Part shown: piece by piece, positions 7,955-19,524 of the stretch
Layout: each line of letters opens with the position of its first letter
How positions within the stretch are numbered: position 1 is the stretch's first letter
Assembly (NCBI RefSeq): GCF_014207605.1
Contig: NZ_JACHHI010000007.1
Location: 1 to 64,000 of the forward strand
Length of the DNA: 64,000 bases
Source of the DNA: Negativicoccus succinicivorans
Lineage (GTDB): Bacteria > Bacillota > Negativicutes > Veillonellales > Negativicoccaceae
Direction: 5' to 3'
Program-made: the position numbers and the translations under genes
Notes under the pieces: model-generated
The model's input: only the letters and a program-made list of their open reading frames with translations
Databases searched by the model: none
Told to the model about the DNA's origin: nothing

Positions 7955-8958
7955 TGCTCCTCAAGATCGTCTTTTTCGTCGTCGGAAAGCATTTGCCGCG
8001 CGCGTTGCAGCGCTTGCGTAAATGTTTGCGCCTGCACACCGCCCGTTTGTAAATAACCGTTCAGTTGCGCCTCTTTGCCGTCACGCACCAGACGTGACAA
8101 AGCCGGTGTCCACCACGCGTACGAACGCAATAATACGCGGCGCGCGCCGACCGGCAACAGACGCTGCGCGACAGCCAGCCGCAATGTCGCGGCGATTTGG
8201 TAACGCACTTGCGTTTGCGCCGCCGCGGGAAACGCGTGCACCATCCGCCCGATCATGGCGGGCAATGTTGCGCTGTGTACGGTGGCCAACACGAGATGGC
8301 CGGTTTCCGCCGCCGTCAATGCCGCGTGAATCGTCTCCGGATGACGCAATTCACCGATGACCAACACATCCGGGTCAGCTCGTAACGCTTCCCACACGCC
8401 GCTCGTGAAATCCGCCACGTCAGTACCGACTGCGCGTTGACGAATCAGGCAACGGCCGGCGGGTAAATATAATTCCGGCGGATCTTCCAGCGTAATCACG
8501 TGCCGCGAAAACCGTTCATTCATCTGCGCCAAAACATGCAATAACGCCGTCGTTTTGCCGCTTCCGGTCGCGCCGCCGATCAGCACCAAGCCCTCATTTA
8601 ACGCGGCGGCATCCGCCAAAAGCGCCGGATCGGGATCCTTCGGTAAATCGTCCAAACCGTACAAAATGCGCACACCGGCGCAAAGTTTGCCGCCGGCGAA
8701 AAAGAAAGAAAAACGCAACGGTCGATTTTCACGGCAAACAATATCAAGATGACGTTCGGAGCGCAGGATGGTTTGCTCGTCAGCTGTTAAAAAATGAACG
8801 CACCAGGCATCCCACGCCGCCTCGCTGAGGATCTCTCCGCTGTTTTCCAGTCGTCCTTCCCGCCGATAATAAATCGGCTCTCCCGGCGTCAAATGAATAT
8901 CACTCGCCTGGCGTTGCAATGCCTGAACCAACCAATCGGCCTGCCAATCAGCTCGCAA
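7924..8958 (-). CDS. pilT: PilT-like pilus ATPase
   Basis: This 344-residue secretion ATPase is the likely retraction motor. Visible features are the Walker A motif GATGSGKT, the Asp box region ITLEDPPE, the Walker B-type stretch DPDVLVIGEL, and a His box with HLVLATVHS. The classical PilT GEMRD reads GELRH here and the AIRNLIRE-type C-terminal motif is not evident, so it is a divergent PilT. The family is normally about 340-370 residues. It overlaps the PilB-like gene by 11 bases. Confidence 0.8.
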   Translation of the reverse strand: MRADWQADWLVQALQRQASDIHLTPGEPIYYRREGRLENSGEILSEAAWDAWCVHFLTADEQTILRSERHLDIVCRENRPLRFSFFFAGGKLCAGVRILYGLDDLPKDPDPALLADAAALNEGLVLIGGATGSGKTTALLHVLAQMNERFSRHVITLEDPPELYLPAGRCLIRQRAVGTDVADFTSGVWEALRADPDVLVIGELRHPETIHAALTAAETGHLVLATVHSATLPAMIGRMVHAFPAAAQTQVRYQIAATLRLAVAQRLLPVGARRVLLRSYAWWTPALSRLVRDGKEAQLNGYLQTGGVQAQTFTQALQRARQMLSDDEKDDLEEQWRQCSDTTI

Positions 8959-10099
8959 AAAAAGCCGCCTCCTCTACGCCTACTTCACCTTTCGCGATCC
9001 GTTCGCGAACCTGCTCCACGAGTGGAAAGCGCGTCAGACTGCCGCACAACGAACGTAACCTCGGAACACCTTCCGGCAAGGCCAGTTGATTTTTAATGCG
9101 CTCATCCACCGGCAACATTTCAAAAATACCCGTCCGTCCGGCATATCCGGTCGCGTGACATTGCTCGCAACCGCCGCGCGTAAACAAAGCGTTATCGGTG
9201 CTGCCGTCAGCCCATGGCGTAACGCCGCGGTAAGGTTGTTTGCACGCGGGACATAAAAGGCGCAGCAAACGTTGCGAAATCACCAATGTCAGCGACGCCG
9301 CCACAAGATACGGCGCGATTCCCATTTCTACAAAACGCAACGGTATTTCCGCCGCCGTATTGGCGTGCATCGAGGACAACACCAAGTGCCCCGTCAGCGC
9401 CGCGCGAATCGCGATTTCCGCCGTTTCGCGGTCGCGGATTTCGCCGACGGCGATCACATCGGGATCTTGGCGTAAAATACTGCGCAGTCCTTTGGCGAAT
9501 GTGAGTCCGCTTTGTTCATTCACCTGCACCTGATTCACGCCGGACAAATGATATTCAATCGGATCTTCAATCGAGACCAAATTGCGCGCGCTGTCATTCA
9601 AAAAAGCGAGCGCCGCCGCCAGCGTGGTGCTTTTGCCCGTTCCGGTTGCGCCGGCAACCACAATCAATCCCGCGCTGCGTCGCAATTCGCGAACCAACAG
9701 CGATTGCGCCGCCGGCAACAGACCGAGCCTTTCCAGTTGCGGAACAAACAGCGGATTGCCTAAAATTCTGACCACTATTTTTTCACCATAAAAAACCGGT
9801 AACGAGGAAATACGTAAATCATATTTCCTGTTACCGGTTTCAAAAGTGCAACTGCCGTCTAAGGGCAATCGCTTTTCCGCCATATTCATATGTGCCAGCG
9901 CTTTGATATAATTCGCCACCGAGGGCGCAAAAGTCCCGGGGAGTTGCGTTGTTTCCCAAAGCTTGCCGTGAATGCGAAAACGCACGCGCAGCTCGTTCTC
10001 TTGCGGCTCAAAGTGCACATCGCTCGCGCCGGCAACCACGGCTTGCGTCAATAATGCGTGCACCGCTGTCTTGGGTGTTGCCATCTCCTGCGCCGTCAT
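8948..10099 (-). CDS. pilB: PilB/GspE-type pilus extension ATPase, short form
   Basis: This 383-residue ATPase should power pilin polymerisation. It has the N2 domain (ASDVHFEP), Walker A GATGTGKST, Walker B region DPDVIAVGEIRD, HLVLSSMHAN, and the tetracysteine zinc site (CPAC ... CEQC) typical of PilB/GspE but not PilT. At this length it lacks the N-terminal MshEN-type domain of full-length PilB (over 550 residues). It is the first gene of the pilus operon; AAAGGAG lies ten bases before the ATG. Confidence 0.88.
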   Translation of the reverse strand: MTAQEMATPKTAVHALLTQAVVAGASDVHFEPQENELRVRFRIHGKLWETTQLPGTFAPSVANYIKALAHMNMAEKRLPLDGSCTFETGNRKYDLRISSLPVFYGEKIVVRILGNPLFVPQLERLGLLPAAQSLLVRELRRSAGLIVVAGATGTGKSTTLAAALAFLNDSARNLVSIEDPIEYHLSGVNQVQVNEQSGLTFAKGLRSILRQDPDVIAVGEIRDRETAEIAIRAALTGHLVLSSMHANTAAEIPLRFVEMGIAPYLVAASLTLVISQRLLRLLCPACKQPYRGVTPWADGSTDNALFTRGGCEQCHATGYAGRTGIFEMLPVDERIKNQLALPEGVPRLRSLCGSLTRFPLVEQVRERIAKGEVGVEEAAFFAS

Positions 10100-10151
10100 G
10101 TCGTCGCTGCTCCTTTATTCGCAACATAAATTTTTATGTATTACGTTTTTT

Positions 10152-10180
10152 ATACTATGCTTGCAAATATCAAAAGTCAA
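10152..10180 (-). promoter_or_regulatory. Promoter of the type IV pilus operon
   Basis: Minus-strand TTGACT (10175-10180), a 17-bp spacer and TAGTAT (10152-10157) lie about 50 bases upstream of the pilB ATG in AT-rich DNA. Confidence 0.65.
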
Positions 10181-10228
10181 GTAAATTTTGCGGCGGCGGC
10201 TGCGCTTTGCGCCACTGTCCTACGAACT

Positions 10229-10255
10229 AAAAAAGACGCCCGAGGGCGTCTTTTT
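10229..10255. terminator. Bidirectional Rho-independent terminator
   Basis: AAAAAGACGCCC and its exact complement flank a two-base centre, with A and T runs on both sides. It lies between secF and the pilus promoter and insulates the pilus operon from read-through. Confidence 0.75.
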
Positions 10256-10347
10256 CAATTTTATACGGCCGCGCTCAACAGCATGAGAAAAAGCACGGCG
10301 AAAAGTTTTTTTCATTTCCCTGTTTTATTTATCAAGTTTTACGCAAT

Positions 10348-10377
10348 AAAAAAATCCCGGAAACCCGGGATTTTTTT
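10348..10377 (-). terminator. Rho-independent terminator of the ruv-sec gene chain
   Basis: A perfect 13-bp stem including seven A/T pairs (AAAAAAATCCCGG and complement) with a four-base loop, five bases after the secF stop. The U7 tract is on the minus-strand transcript. Confidence 0.85.
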
Positions 10378-10381
10378 CACG

Positions 10382-11293
10382 TTACGCGTTTTTCGTGCGT
10401 ACGCTGTGATGTTTTTTGCCGTCATAATTGCGCCATACCACCCACAGCGAGGTAGCGATGCACAGTGACGAATACGCGCCGCTGATGAAGCCCACCAGCA
10501 TGACCAGCGCGAAGTTTTTCGTGGTTTCGCCGCCGAAGAAGTACAGCGAGCCGACCGCGAACAAAACGGTCGTCAATGTGTAGAAACTGCGCGTAATACT
10601 TTGCTTAATACTGTCGTTCGCGAGCGTTTCATACGAATCCGTTTTGCGATGCGTGCGCAAGTTTTCGCGGACACGGTCGAAAATAACGACCGATTCGTTC
10701 ATCGAGTAACCGATGACCGTCAAAATCGCCGCCAGGAACGACGCGTCAATTTCCAAATGGAACAATGCGAACGTGCCGAGCACTACTAAGATATCGTGCG
10801 TAATCGCGATGATACAGGAAATGCCGATCCGGTATTCAAAACGATAGGAGATGTACGCGATCAACGCGGCGAAAGCGACCAGCAAATTGATCAGCGCGTG
10901 TTCGGTCACTTCCGAACCGATGACCGCGCCGACCGATTCGATACGTTTCACATCGACATCGCCCAATTTTTGTTGCACATGAGCTACGACCGTATTCGTT
11001 TCTTCCGCCGACAGGTTATGCGTGCGAATCATTACCTCGTGACCCGATTCGCCGTCGACATTGCCGGAAAGCTGGATCGTGCTGGCGCCGAGACCGTCAT
11101 CGGTAACCGCCTCACGCACTTGCGCGACGGTCACGTTCTGCGCGAAATTCAAGTCGATAATCGTGCCGCCGGTGAAATCGATGCCCCAGTTGAAGCCGAA
11201 GACCGCGATCGCAATGATGCACGGAATGACAAGCAGCGTCGAGAACGTAAACCAAATTTTACGATAGCTGACTAAGTTCCACTTCCAATTCAT
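10382..11293 (-). CDS. secF: Protein translocase subunit SecF
   Basis: This 303-residue protein has six predicted membrane segments and the SecF signatures FNWGIDFTGGT near the N-terminus and GYSMNESVVIFDRVRE in the membrane half. With SecD it uses the proton-motive force to help SecYEG complete protein export. Its ATG overlaps the secD stop (ATGA), the normal secDF coupling. Confidence 0.97.
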   Translation of the reverse strand: MNWKWNLVSYRKIWFTFSTLLVIPCIIAIAVFGFNWGIDFTGGTIIDLNFAQNVTVAQVREAVTDDGLGASTIQLSGNVDGESGHEVMIRTHNLSAEETNTVVAHVQQKLGDVDVKRIESVGAVIGSEVTEHALINLLVAFAALIAYISYRFEYRIGISCIIAITHDILVVLGTFALFHLEIDASFLAAILTVIGYSMNESVVIFDRVRENLRTHRKTDSYETLANDSIKQSITRSFYTLTTVLFAVGSLYFFGGETTKNFALVMLVGFISGAYSSLCIATSLWVVWRNYDGKKHHSVRTKNA

Positions 11294-12516
11294 TTGGCAT
11301 AGCCCCCTTTCCGCGCTCCGAAAAGCCAGGGATTATGCACAATATTGGCGTTGATGAGCATCATCAGCAACGTTCGACTGACGGTAATCGCCGTGAACAT
11401 ACTGACGAGTACGCCCAAGCCGAGCGTAATCGCGAAACCTTTAATCGTGCCGCTGCCTAAAACAAACAGAATCAATGCGGTAATCATAACCGTCATGTTC
11501 GCGTCGAAAATCGTCGCGAACGCGCGTTTGAAACCGGCCTGAATCGCCAAGCGCAATACTTTGCCGGCTGCGATTTCTTCCTTAAAGCGTTCGAAAATCA
11601 AGATATTCGCATCGACCGCCATACCAATGGAAAGAATGATACCCGCGATGCCCGGCAAGGTCAGTGTCGCATGCAGTAATTTTAAAATCAAAAGCAACAG
11701 CAAAACATAGACGAGCAACGCCACATTGGCGATAAACCCGTTCACGCGATAAATCAAAAGCATGAAGAGCGTAATCAACGAAAGGCCGATCGCGAAGGCC
11801 ATGACGCTCTTATCTTTGGAGTCCTGACCGAGCGACGGTCCGACGGTGCGAACTTCCATAACGTCGACTTTAACCGGCAACGCGCCGCTGCGCAAAAGAA
11901 TCGCCAAGTCTTTGGCTTCTTCCAGCGAACGGTTACCGGTGATGACCGCTTTACCGCCTAAAATCGGTTCGTTCACGACCGGATTCGTCAGAACTTCGCC
12001 GTCCAATACGATCGCGATATGACGACCGACATTCTGCGTCGTCAGGTCACCGAATTTTTTCGCGCCCTGATCATTGAATTCGATGGCGACTAAAGGTTTG
12101 TTTCCCTGTCCCAATTCTTCTTTCGCGGTTGCCAGGTCTTCCCCCGAAAGGCGGACATTGCCGTCCTCGTCTTTGAACTGCAGAATCGCCGTCTTGCCGA
12201 TCGTTTTGATCGCCTGTTCCGGATCGCGTTCGCCCGGCAGTTCGATGATGATACGGCGCGAACCTTCACGCTGAATGATCGGTTCGGTCAAACCCATTTC
12301 ATTGATACGACGTTCCATGATCTTGACGACCTGTTCCACGTCCTGATCGGTAACGACGTGTTCGGGCATGTCTTTCGCTTCCAGCACGATATGCGTGCCG
12401 CCTTGCAGATCCAAGCCCTGTTTGATCGATCCCGCCAAATCGCCTACTTTGAAAACAAAGAGGCCGATGATGACAGCGATCGCCAATAAAAATTTTAACA
12501 ACTCATTGATACGCAA
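11290..12516 (-). CDS. secD: Protein translocase subunit SecD
   Basis: This protein of 408 residues has an N-terminal helix, a short periplasmic region starting KQGLDLQGGTH, and a C-terminal membrane half with SIGMAVDANILIFERFKEE. Firmicute SecD lacks the long periplasmic domain of E. coli SecD, as here. The start is a TTG preceded by GGAGGGAG. It follows the formyl-THF cyclo-ligase gene after 23 bases. Confidence 0.97.
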   Translation of the reverse strand: MRINELLKFLLAIAVIIGLFVFKVGDLAGSIKQGLDLQGGTHIVLEAKDMPEHVVTDQDVEQVVKIMERRINEMGLTEPIIQREGSRRIIIELPGERDPEQAIKTIGKTAILQFKDEDGNVRLSGEDLATAKEELGQGNKPLVAIEFNDQGAKKFGDLTTQNVGRHIAIVLDGEVLTNPVVNEPILGGKAVITGNRSLEEAKDLAILLRSGALPVKVDVMEVRTVGPSLGQDSKDKSVMAFAIGLSLITLFMLLIYRVNGFIANVALLVYVLLLLLILKLLHATLTLPGIAGIILSIGMAVDANILIFERFKEEIAAGKVLRLAIQAGFKRAFATIFDANMTVMITALILFVLGSGTIKGFAITLGLGVLVSMFTAITVSRTLLMMLINANIVHNPWLFGARKGGYAK

Positions 12517-12539
12517 AACTTATTCTCCCTCCCCGCCGG

Positions 12540-13112
12540 TCACCTCGCGGTGTACCAGGCGGTCTCCGTGACTACCGCATCTACCGTTACGTCATTCGGC
12601 GTAAGCGGAATCTGCGTGACGAGAAAGGCCTCGGCGCAAATACCGAGTGTCTTTGCATTTGTATGTACCAGCCAGCGGTCATAGTAACCGCCGCCCATGC
12701 CCAGGCGCGCTCCGTTGCGTGTGAATGCCAAGCCGGGAGCTAACACCAAGTCGAATTCACTCGGATCGATCACCGCGGTGTCGCGCGGTTCGCGAATCTC
12801 CCAGCGGTTCAGCGCCAAATTATCCCATGAAGTCAGCTCGACCGCGTCCATGATGCCGAGCGTGGCCGTGAGTTTCGGCACGGCGACGGTTTTCCCTTCG
12901 GCGAGCGCGGCGCGGAGCACCGGATCAATATTGATTTCCTGCGGCATCGCCAAATACCCGAAAATAACGTTCGCGTCGCGAAACATCGCGGACGCCGTGA
13001 TGCGCTCACAAATAGCGCGGCTGACTAAAGCGGGCTCAAAGTGATGCCGTTGTTCCAAAAGAGGACGGCGCAACGCTTTTTTCTGCGCTTGCGCCGCTGT
13101 CATTTCAGGCAT
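12540..13112 (-). CDS. 5-formyltetrahydrofolate cyclo-ligase
   Basis: This 190-residue cytosolic enzyme converts 5-formyl-THF to 5,10-methenyl-THF with ATP. The family motif GARLGMGGGYYDR (about 135-148) that binds ATP/substrate is intact, as is the N-terminal basic stretch KKALRRPLLEQR. The ATG at 13112 is used; an overlapping GTG three bases earlier is possible. It overlaps the yajC stop by eight bases. Confidence 0.92.
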   Translation of the reverse strand: MPEMTAAQAQKKALRRPLLEQRHHFEPALVSRAICERITASAMFRDANVIFGYLAMPQEINIDPVLRAALAEGKTVAVPKLTATLGIMDAVELTSWDNLALNRWEIREPRDTAVIDPSEFDLVLAPGLAFTRNGARLGMGGGYYDRWLVHTNAKTLGICAEAFLVTQIPLTPNDVTVDAVVTETAWYTAR

Positions 13113-13440
13113 CACGGTTGGCCGCTTCCTGCTCTGCTTCGATTTCTTTAGCGACCGGTTCTTCTTCTTCTTCCGATTGGAATTTATGAATCGCCGCTTT
13201 GGCGACTTTAATTTCCACTTTCGGAGCGATCTGTAAAAGGACCCATTCGTTTTTAATCGCCTTTACAGTACCATACAGGCCGCCGACGGTAATCACCTTA
13301 CTGTTGCGACCGAGACGTTCTAAAAACATCTTACGCTCGGACTTTTCCCGTCGCTGCGGCCGATACAGTAAGAAATAAAAAATGGCGATCATCAATAAAA
13401 ACGGCCATGCGGCATTAATTAACGGCATAAATTGTTGCAC
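13105..13440 (-). CDS. yajC: Preprotein translocase subunit YajC
   Basis: This 111-residue protein has one N-terminal membrane helix followed by FYFLLYRPQRREKSERKMFLE, part of the YajC signature, and a small basic/acidic cytoplasmic domain. It associates with SecDF. The start is a GTG with GGAGGTG six bases upstream. The C-terminal extension is rich in Glu. Its place directly upstream of secDF (with the cyclo-ligase gene between) supports the call. Confidence 0.95.
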   Translation of the reverse strand: MQQFMPLINAAWPFLLMIAIFYFLLYRPQRREKSERKMFLERLGRNSKVITVGGLYGTVKAIKNEWVLLQIAPKVEIKVAKAAIHKFQSEEEEEPVAKEIEAEQEAANRDA

Positions 13441-13527
13441 ATTTGCACCTCCTTAATCGTATTGTATCTTATCTTATTTATTTTATCATATTCAAAGGCT
13501 CTGCGAAAATCTTACGCGCATCTTTTT

Positions 13528-15664
<2,137 letters not shown>

Positions 15665-15678
15665 ATCTGACCTTCGTT

Positions 15679-17031
15679 TCAATACATTTTTTCAATGGTG
15701 ACACCCGTATAGAAGTGTCGTAAAATATTCCGATAATGATGCGGATCACGCGGCTTTTGCTGCGCCATGATCTGCGCGCCCCATTGGGACATGCCGACGC
15801 CGTGGCCATACCCGTAACCGATGATTTTCAAGCGATCCTTCGTACTGCCTTTGACAATATCGAACATCGTGCTGCGCAAGTCGAACATCTGCTGAAAGCG
15901 GTTGCCGCTGATCGCCACCGCCTGTTTTTTACCGGCAATCTGCAAGGTGCGAACGCGTCCCGAAACGGTTCGGTCAAACGCTTTCACCGGCGCTTTTTTC
16001 AGCTTGGACAATTTAATATTCTTAATCTTGCCGACATCATGACCGTACGCCGCCAGCGCGCGCTCCAAATCAGCGAGCGAAATTTCTTTTTCCCAGCGTT
16101 GTTTGGTGAAATCGTTCAGCGGTTCACTCACCGCGCGCAAGTAGGGCACGAAATTGTCCCAGACATTTTCACTGTCTTCCGTGTAGCCGCCCGAATGCGC
16201 GCAAAATACCGCGTCAATCGGTTCGCCTTTGTACAAAATCACTTCGCCCGCCGTATCATTGACGGCCTGCGTGGATTCCGGAGCTTCCGCCGCGACGCCA
16301 CCGTACACTTGCGAAACGATGGTGTCGTAAACATCAAACCCTTGCGACGCGTAATTATTTTTATGATTGAGCGCGTACGTGCGCGCCGCCACCGCTTGCG
16401 CCCGCAACGCGTTCGGCTCCCACGACGCCGACATTTCACGCGGCACGACGCCGTAGAGATATTCTTCCATGCCGACTTCGTTGATCACCGTCACGCCGTC
16501 ATGTCCCGGCGTCCGAATCAATTTCAGCGCGCCGCGGTATTCGTTACCGTCCACCGCGACCAACGCGAAGCCTTCCGGTCGGATATACACCGTTTCGCCG
16601 ACTTTTTTGCCGTCGAGCGTAATGGATTTCGCGCTTACGCCGATACGCAAGGTGTCGCCCTTGCTGAATGTTTTCCATTTTTGCGTGCCGTTATACACCG
16701 TGTACGCGCCGTTGATGCTCACTTTCGGCGAGTGGGCGTTGCGCATCAGACCGACCAACACGACCGGTTCATTTTCCGTGATCGGTAAGACTTGTCGGAG
16801 ATCGCCCCGTTTGTCTTTCGTTTCTGCCCGAGGAGACGTTGGCGCCTCGTAACGTCCCATCTTCACTTTCGCCGACTTTTTCACCGGCACGCCTTTCACC
16901 ACGCGCGTGCTTTGCGTACGCGAACGCGCGCCCGGCGAACCTTTTACGCCCGCCGCGTCCACGGTCGCCGCCGTGCCCAAAAGAAGCGCCCCCGTCAAAA
17001 TAACGGCGCAGCATTGCTGCCATCGAACCAT
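15679..17031 (-). CDS. SpoIID/LytB domain protein, predicted exported peptidoglycan lytic enzyme
   Basis: This 450-residue protein has a Sec signal peptide (about 1-26, ending VDAAG) and a basic Ser/Thr-rich linker. The SpoIID domain follows, visible as GVVPREMSASWEPNALRAQAVAART and later HSGGYTED and GYGYGHGVGMSQWGA. SpoIID cleaves denuded glycan strands in spore engulfment; SpoIID/LytB proteins also occur in non-spore-formers as wall remodelling enzymes. The catalytic Glu of PREMSASW is present. It lies 3 bases after a DUF2905 gene in the ruv-que chain. Confidence 0.88.
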   Translation of the reverse strand: MVRWQQCCAVILTGALLLGTAATVDAAGVKGSPGARSRTQSTRVVKGVPVKKSAKVKMGRYEAPTSPRAETKDKRGDLRQVLPITENEPVVLVGLMRNAHSPKVSINGAYTVYNGTQKWKTFSKGDTLRIGVSAKSITLDGKKVGETVYIRPEGFALVAVDGNEYRGALKLIRTPGHDGVTVINEVGMEEYLYGVVPREMSASWEPNALRAQAVAARTYALNHKNNYASQGFDVYDTIVSQVYGGVAAEAPESTQAVNDTAGEVILYKGEPIDAVFCAHSGGYTEDSENVWDNFVPYLRAVSEPLNDFTKQRWEKEISLADLERALAAYGHDVGKIKNIKLSKLKKAPVKAFDRTVSGRVRTLQIAGKKQAVAISGNRFQQMFDLRSTMFDIVKGSTKDRLKIIGYGYGHGVGMSQWGAQIMAQQKPRDPHHYRNILRHFYTGVTIEKMY

Positions 17032-17034
17032 AAT

Positions 17035-17241
17035 TCACCGCCTTGTAAATAACTGCAAGACAAGCGTCAGAACGATCGAAAGCAAAATCGATGTTCCGAG
17101 CGGAAAAAAAAATGTAGTATTGCCTTTCGTAAAGGAAATATCTCCGGGCAATTTGCCCAGCGGTAAAAAGTGACCGCCGAAATGCATATATGCGCCGACC
17201 AGAAGCAACACGGCGCCGAGGATCATCAGCATTTTACCCAT
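17035..17241 (-). CDS. DUF2905 small membrane protein
   Basis: This 68-residue protein has two hydrophobic segments flanking GKLPGDISF, the pattern of the DUF2905 family. No function is known. It sits between ruvB and spoIID, the order seen in many Firmicutes. The ATG at 17241 (with GAGG upstream) is chosen over a TTG twelve bases earlier. It overlaps ruvB by eight bases. Confidence 0.85.
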   Translation of the reverse strand: MGKMLMILGAVLLLVGAYMHFGGHFLPLGKLPGDISFTKGNTTFFFPLGTSILLSIVLTLVLQLFTRR

Positions 17242-18274
17242 GACGCGCCTCAAACAAATCGCCGTCCGACGTCTGCCGCGGCATCGCGATCCCCAGATGC
17301 GCGTACGCCGCCGCCGTCGCCACGCGACCGCGCGGTGTGCGATGCAAAAATCCGTTTTGCATCAGGTACGGTTCGTACACATCTTCGATCGTCGCCGTTT
17401 CCTCACTCACCGCGGCCGCGATGGTGTCAAGCCCGACCGGCCCGCCGCCGAACTGACGAATAATCGTCGCGAGAACCTTGCGGTCAATCGCGTCCAAACC
17501 GGCATGATCGACTTCCATCGCCGCCAGCGCCAAATCGGCAATCTCTGACGTGATGACGCCGTCCGCCTTTACCTGCGCGAAATCGCGCACGCGTTTCAGC
17601 AGGCGATTCGCGATACGCGGCGTGCCGCGCGAACGGCGGGCGATCTCCGACGCTCCTTCCGGCGCCATTTCAATCCCCAATAATTGCGCCGAGCGCGTAA
17701 TGATTTTTTCAATTTCCGCGGGTTGGTAGTATTCCAAGCGATGAATGACGCCGAAACGATCGCGCAACGGCGCCGCCAACGCTCCCGCGCGCGTCGTCGC
17801 GCCCACCAGCGTGAACGGCGGCAAATCAATGCGAACCGATTTCGCGCCCGGACCTTTACCGATCAAAATATCCAACGCGAAATCTTCCAGCGCCGGATAT
17901 AAAATCTCTTCCACGCTGCGGGAAAGGCGATGAATTTCATCAATAAATAGTACGTCGCCGGTTTCCAAATTCGTCAGCAACGCCGCTAAATCGCCGGGAC
18001 GTTCAATCGCCGGACCGCTCGTGATCCTGAGCGGCACATCCATTTCGTTGGCGATCACGCCCGCCAGCGTCGTTTTGCCGAGCCCCGGCGGACCGTATAA
18101 AAGCACGTGATCCAAAGGTTCGCCGCGCTGCTTCGCCGCGGCGATATATACTTCCAAATTGCGCTTGAGCGTTTCCTGTCCGATATAATCGGCCAAGTGC
18201 CGCGGTCGCAACGACTGTTGCCAACCGTCGCCCGACGTTTCCTCACGCGCGATAATTCGTTCGTCTGCCATCAT
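17234..18274 (-). CDS. ruvB: Holliday junction DNA helicase RuvB
   Basis: This 346-residue AAA+ motor drives branch migration with RuvA. Walker [13 protein letters not shown], Walker B FIDEIHRL, sensor GATTRAGAL and the C-terminal winged-helix region ([16 protein letters not shown]) are all present. The start codon overlaps the ruvA stop (TAATG). Confidence 0.98.
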   Translation of the reverse strand: MMADERIIAREETSGDGWQQSLRPRHLADYIGQETLKRNLEVYIAAAKQRGEPLDHVLLYGPPGLGKTTLAGVIANEMDVPLRITSGPAIERPGDLAALLTNLETGDVLFIDEIHRLSRSVEEILYPALEDFALDILIGKGPGAKSVRIDLPPFTLVGATTRAGALAAPLRDRFGVIHRLEYYQPAEIEKIITRSAQLLGIEMAPEGASEIARRSRGTPRIANRLLKRVRDFAQVKADGVITSEIADLALAAMEVDHAGLDAIDRKVLATIIRQFGGGPVGLDTIAAAVSEETATIEDVYEPYLMQNGFLHRTPRGRVATAAAYAHLGIAMPRQTSDGDLFEARHG

Positions 18275-18882
18275 TATCCTCTTTCTTTACCGAGTTGCGC
18301 CAACACCGCGCGCAGCAAGCGGTCCGTTTGCGGGTACTGCGCCGCCAGCTTTTCCGCCGCGCCGCGCACTTCCTGCTCCGTATAACCGAGACCCACCAGC
18401 GCCTGCACCGTTTCCGCCACCGGTCCCGTCGCGCTTTGCGCCGTCGCGACGTCTTCCGGCCAATCCACTGACGCGCCCGACGCCGCGGGTACTTTGTCTT
18501 TCAATTCCAACACCAGACGTTCCGCCGATTTTTTACCGATGCCCGGCAACTTCATCAGCACCGCTTTATTGCGAATCCGAATCGCTTCAAAAAAAGCCTC
18601 CGGCGCGATCGCGGAAACAATGCCGATGGCGACTTTCGGTCCGACGCCCGACACCGTAATCAGCAAGGTAAATAAATCATATTCCGCTTCGCTCGCGAAT
18701 CCGTACAGCGACAACGCGTCTTCACGCACCTGCAAATAGGTATACAGCGTCACCGTCTCACCGAGCCCTACCGCCTCGCGCGTGGAGGCGGGAAGGCGCA
18801 AGCGATACCCGATGCCGCCGACATCCAATAAACACCAGTCCAGCTCCAGACGCGTAATTTTTCCATGTAAATAACCGATCAT
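18274..18882 (-). CDS. ruvA: Holliday junction branch migration protein RuvA
   Basis: This 202-residue protein begins MIGYLHGKI, has the OB-fold N-terminal domain, helix-hairpin-helix motifs around VSGVGPKVA and [12 protein letters not shown], and a C-terminal RuvB-contact domain. The ATG at 18882 gives the conserved N-terminus; the longer frame is not supported. It overlaps ruvC by four bases. Confidence 0.97.
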   Translation of the reverse strand: MIGYLHGKITRLELDWCLLDVGGIGYRLRLPASTREAVGLGETVTLYTYLQVREDALSLYGFASEAEYDLFTLLITVSGVGPKVAIGIVSAIAPEAFFEAIRIRNKAVLMKLPGIGKKSAERLVLELKDKVPAASGASVDWPEDVATAQSATGPVAETVQALVGLGYTEQEVRGAAEKLAAQYPQTDRLLRAVLAQLGKERG

Positions 18883-19376
18883 TTGGGCATCCCCCAGCGT
18901 TCCGCCTGTCGTTCCTGTAATAATGTGCAAATCGCGATCGCGAGCGCGTCCGCCGCGTCATCCGGTGAAATTTTTTCACGAATGCCGAGCAAACGCATCG
19001 TCATCACAATCATTTGATGCTTGGTCGCGCGCCCGTAACCCACGATCCCCTGCTTCACCTGCAAGGGCGTGTATTCCGAAACCGGCAACCCCGCCAGTCG
19101 CGCCGCCAGCAAAATCACGCCGCGCGCTTGCGCCACCGTAATCGCCGTCGTCACATTTTTATTAAAAAACAACTCTTCCACGCCCACGCGTTCCGGCTGA
19201 TATTTTTCAATCAAGTCGACAAGGCCGTGGTAGAGAGTCGTCAGACGATCGGGCATCGGCGTATGCGCCGGCGTTGTCAGCACACCGTAGTCGATGACCT
19301 GCAACCGACTGCCGTTGCGCTCCACGACGCCGAAACCGCAGATCGCCGTTCCCGGATCAATCCCTAAAACACGCAT
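18879..19376 (-). CDS. ruvC: Crossover junction endodeoxyribonuclease RuvC
   Basis: This 165-residue resolvase has the acidic catalytic residues in GIDPGT (N-terminus), VEELFFNKN and PDDAADALAIA. It cleaves Holliday junctions bound by RuvAB. It is the first gene of the ruvCAB chain, with a candidate extended -10 promoter about 30 bases upstream. Confidence 0.97.
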   Translation of the reverse strand: MRVLGIDPGTAICGFGVVERNGSRLQVIDYGVLTTPAHTPMPDRLTTLYHGLVDLIEKYQPERVGVEELFFNKNVTTAITVAQARGVILLAARLAGLPVSEYTPLQVKQGIVGYGRATKHQMIVMTMRLLGIREKISPDDAADALAIAICTLLQERQAERWGMPK

Positions 19377-19405
19377 GATTTCACACCTTTATCCATATTT
19401 CTTTT

Positions 19406-19414
19406 ATTATAGCA
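19406..19414 (-). promoter_or_regulatory. Extended -10 promoter of ruvC
   Basis: Minus-strand TGCTATAAT, about 30 bases before the ruvC start. No good -35 hexamer is seen at 16-18 bp. The same TGnTATAAT pattern recurs before holB, the DUF3825 gene and the candidate small RNA in this window. Confidence 0.55.
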
Positions 19415-19492
19415 TACCCGTTCTTTTCAAACGGTCGCGAATCGGCGCGCGCCGCCGCGTTTCACTTAAAAATAACGCGGAAAATGAAAAAT

Positions 19493-19519
19493 GAAAAAGA
19501 GCCGTCCGCAGACGACTCT
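19493..19519 (-). terminator. Terminator of the 3D-domain protein gene
   Basis: Stem AGAGcCGTC / GACGaCTCT with one internal mismatch and a CGCA loop, followed on the minus strand by a U-rich tract. It lies just after the stop of the 3D-domain protein gene. Confidence 0.7.
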
Positions 19520-19524
19520 CTTTT

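Noticed and set aside
10261-10315. 17-residue signal-peptide-like frame (KKLFAVLFLMLLSAAV) broken by an A7 run
   Set aside because: It needs a frameshift, has no promoter or strong SD, and lies between two terminators; chance or a remnant is more likely.
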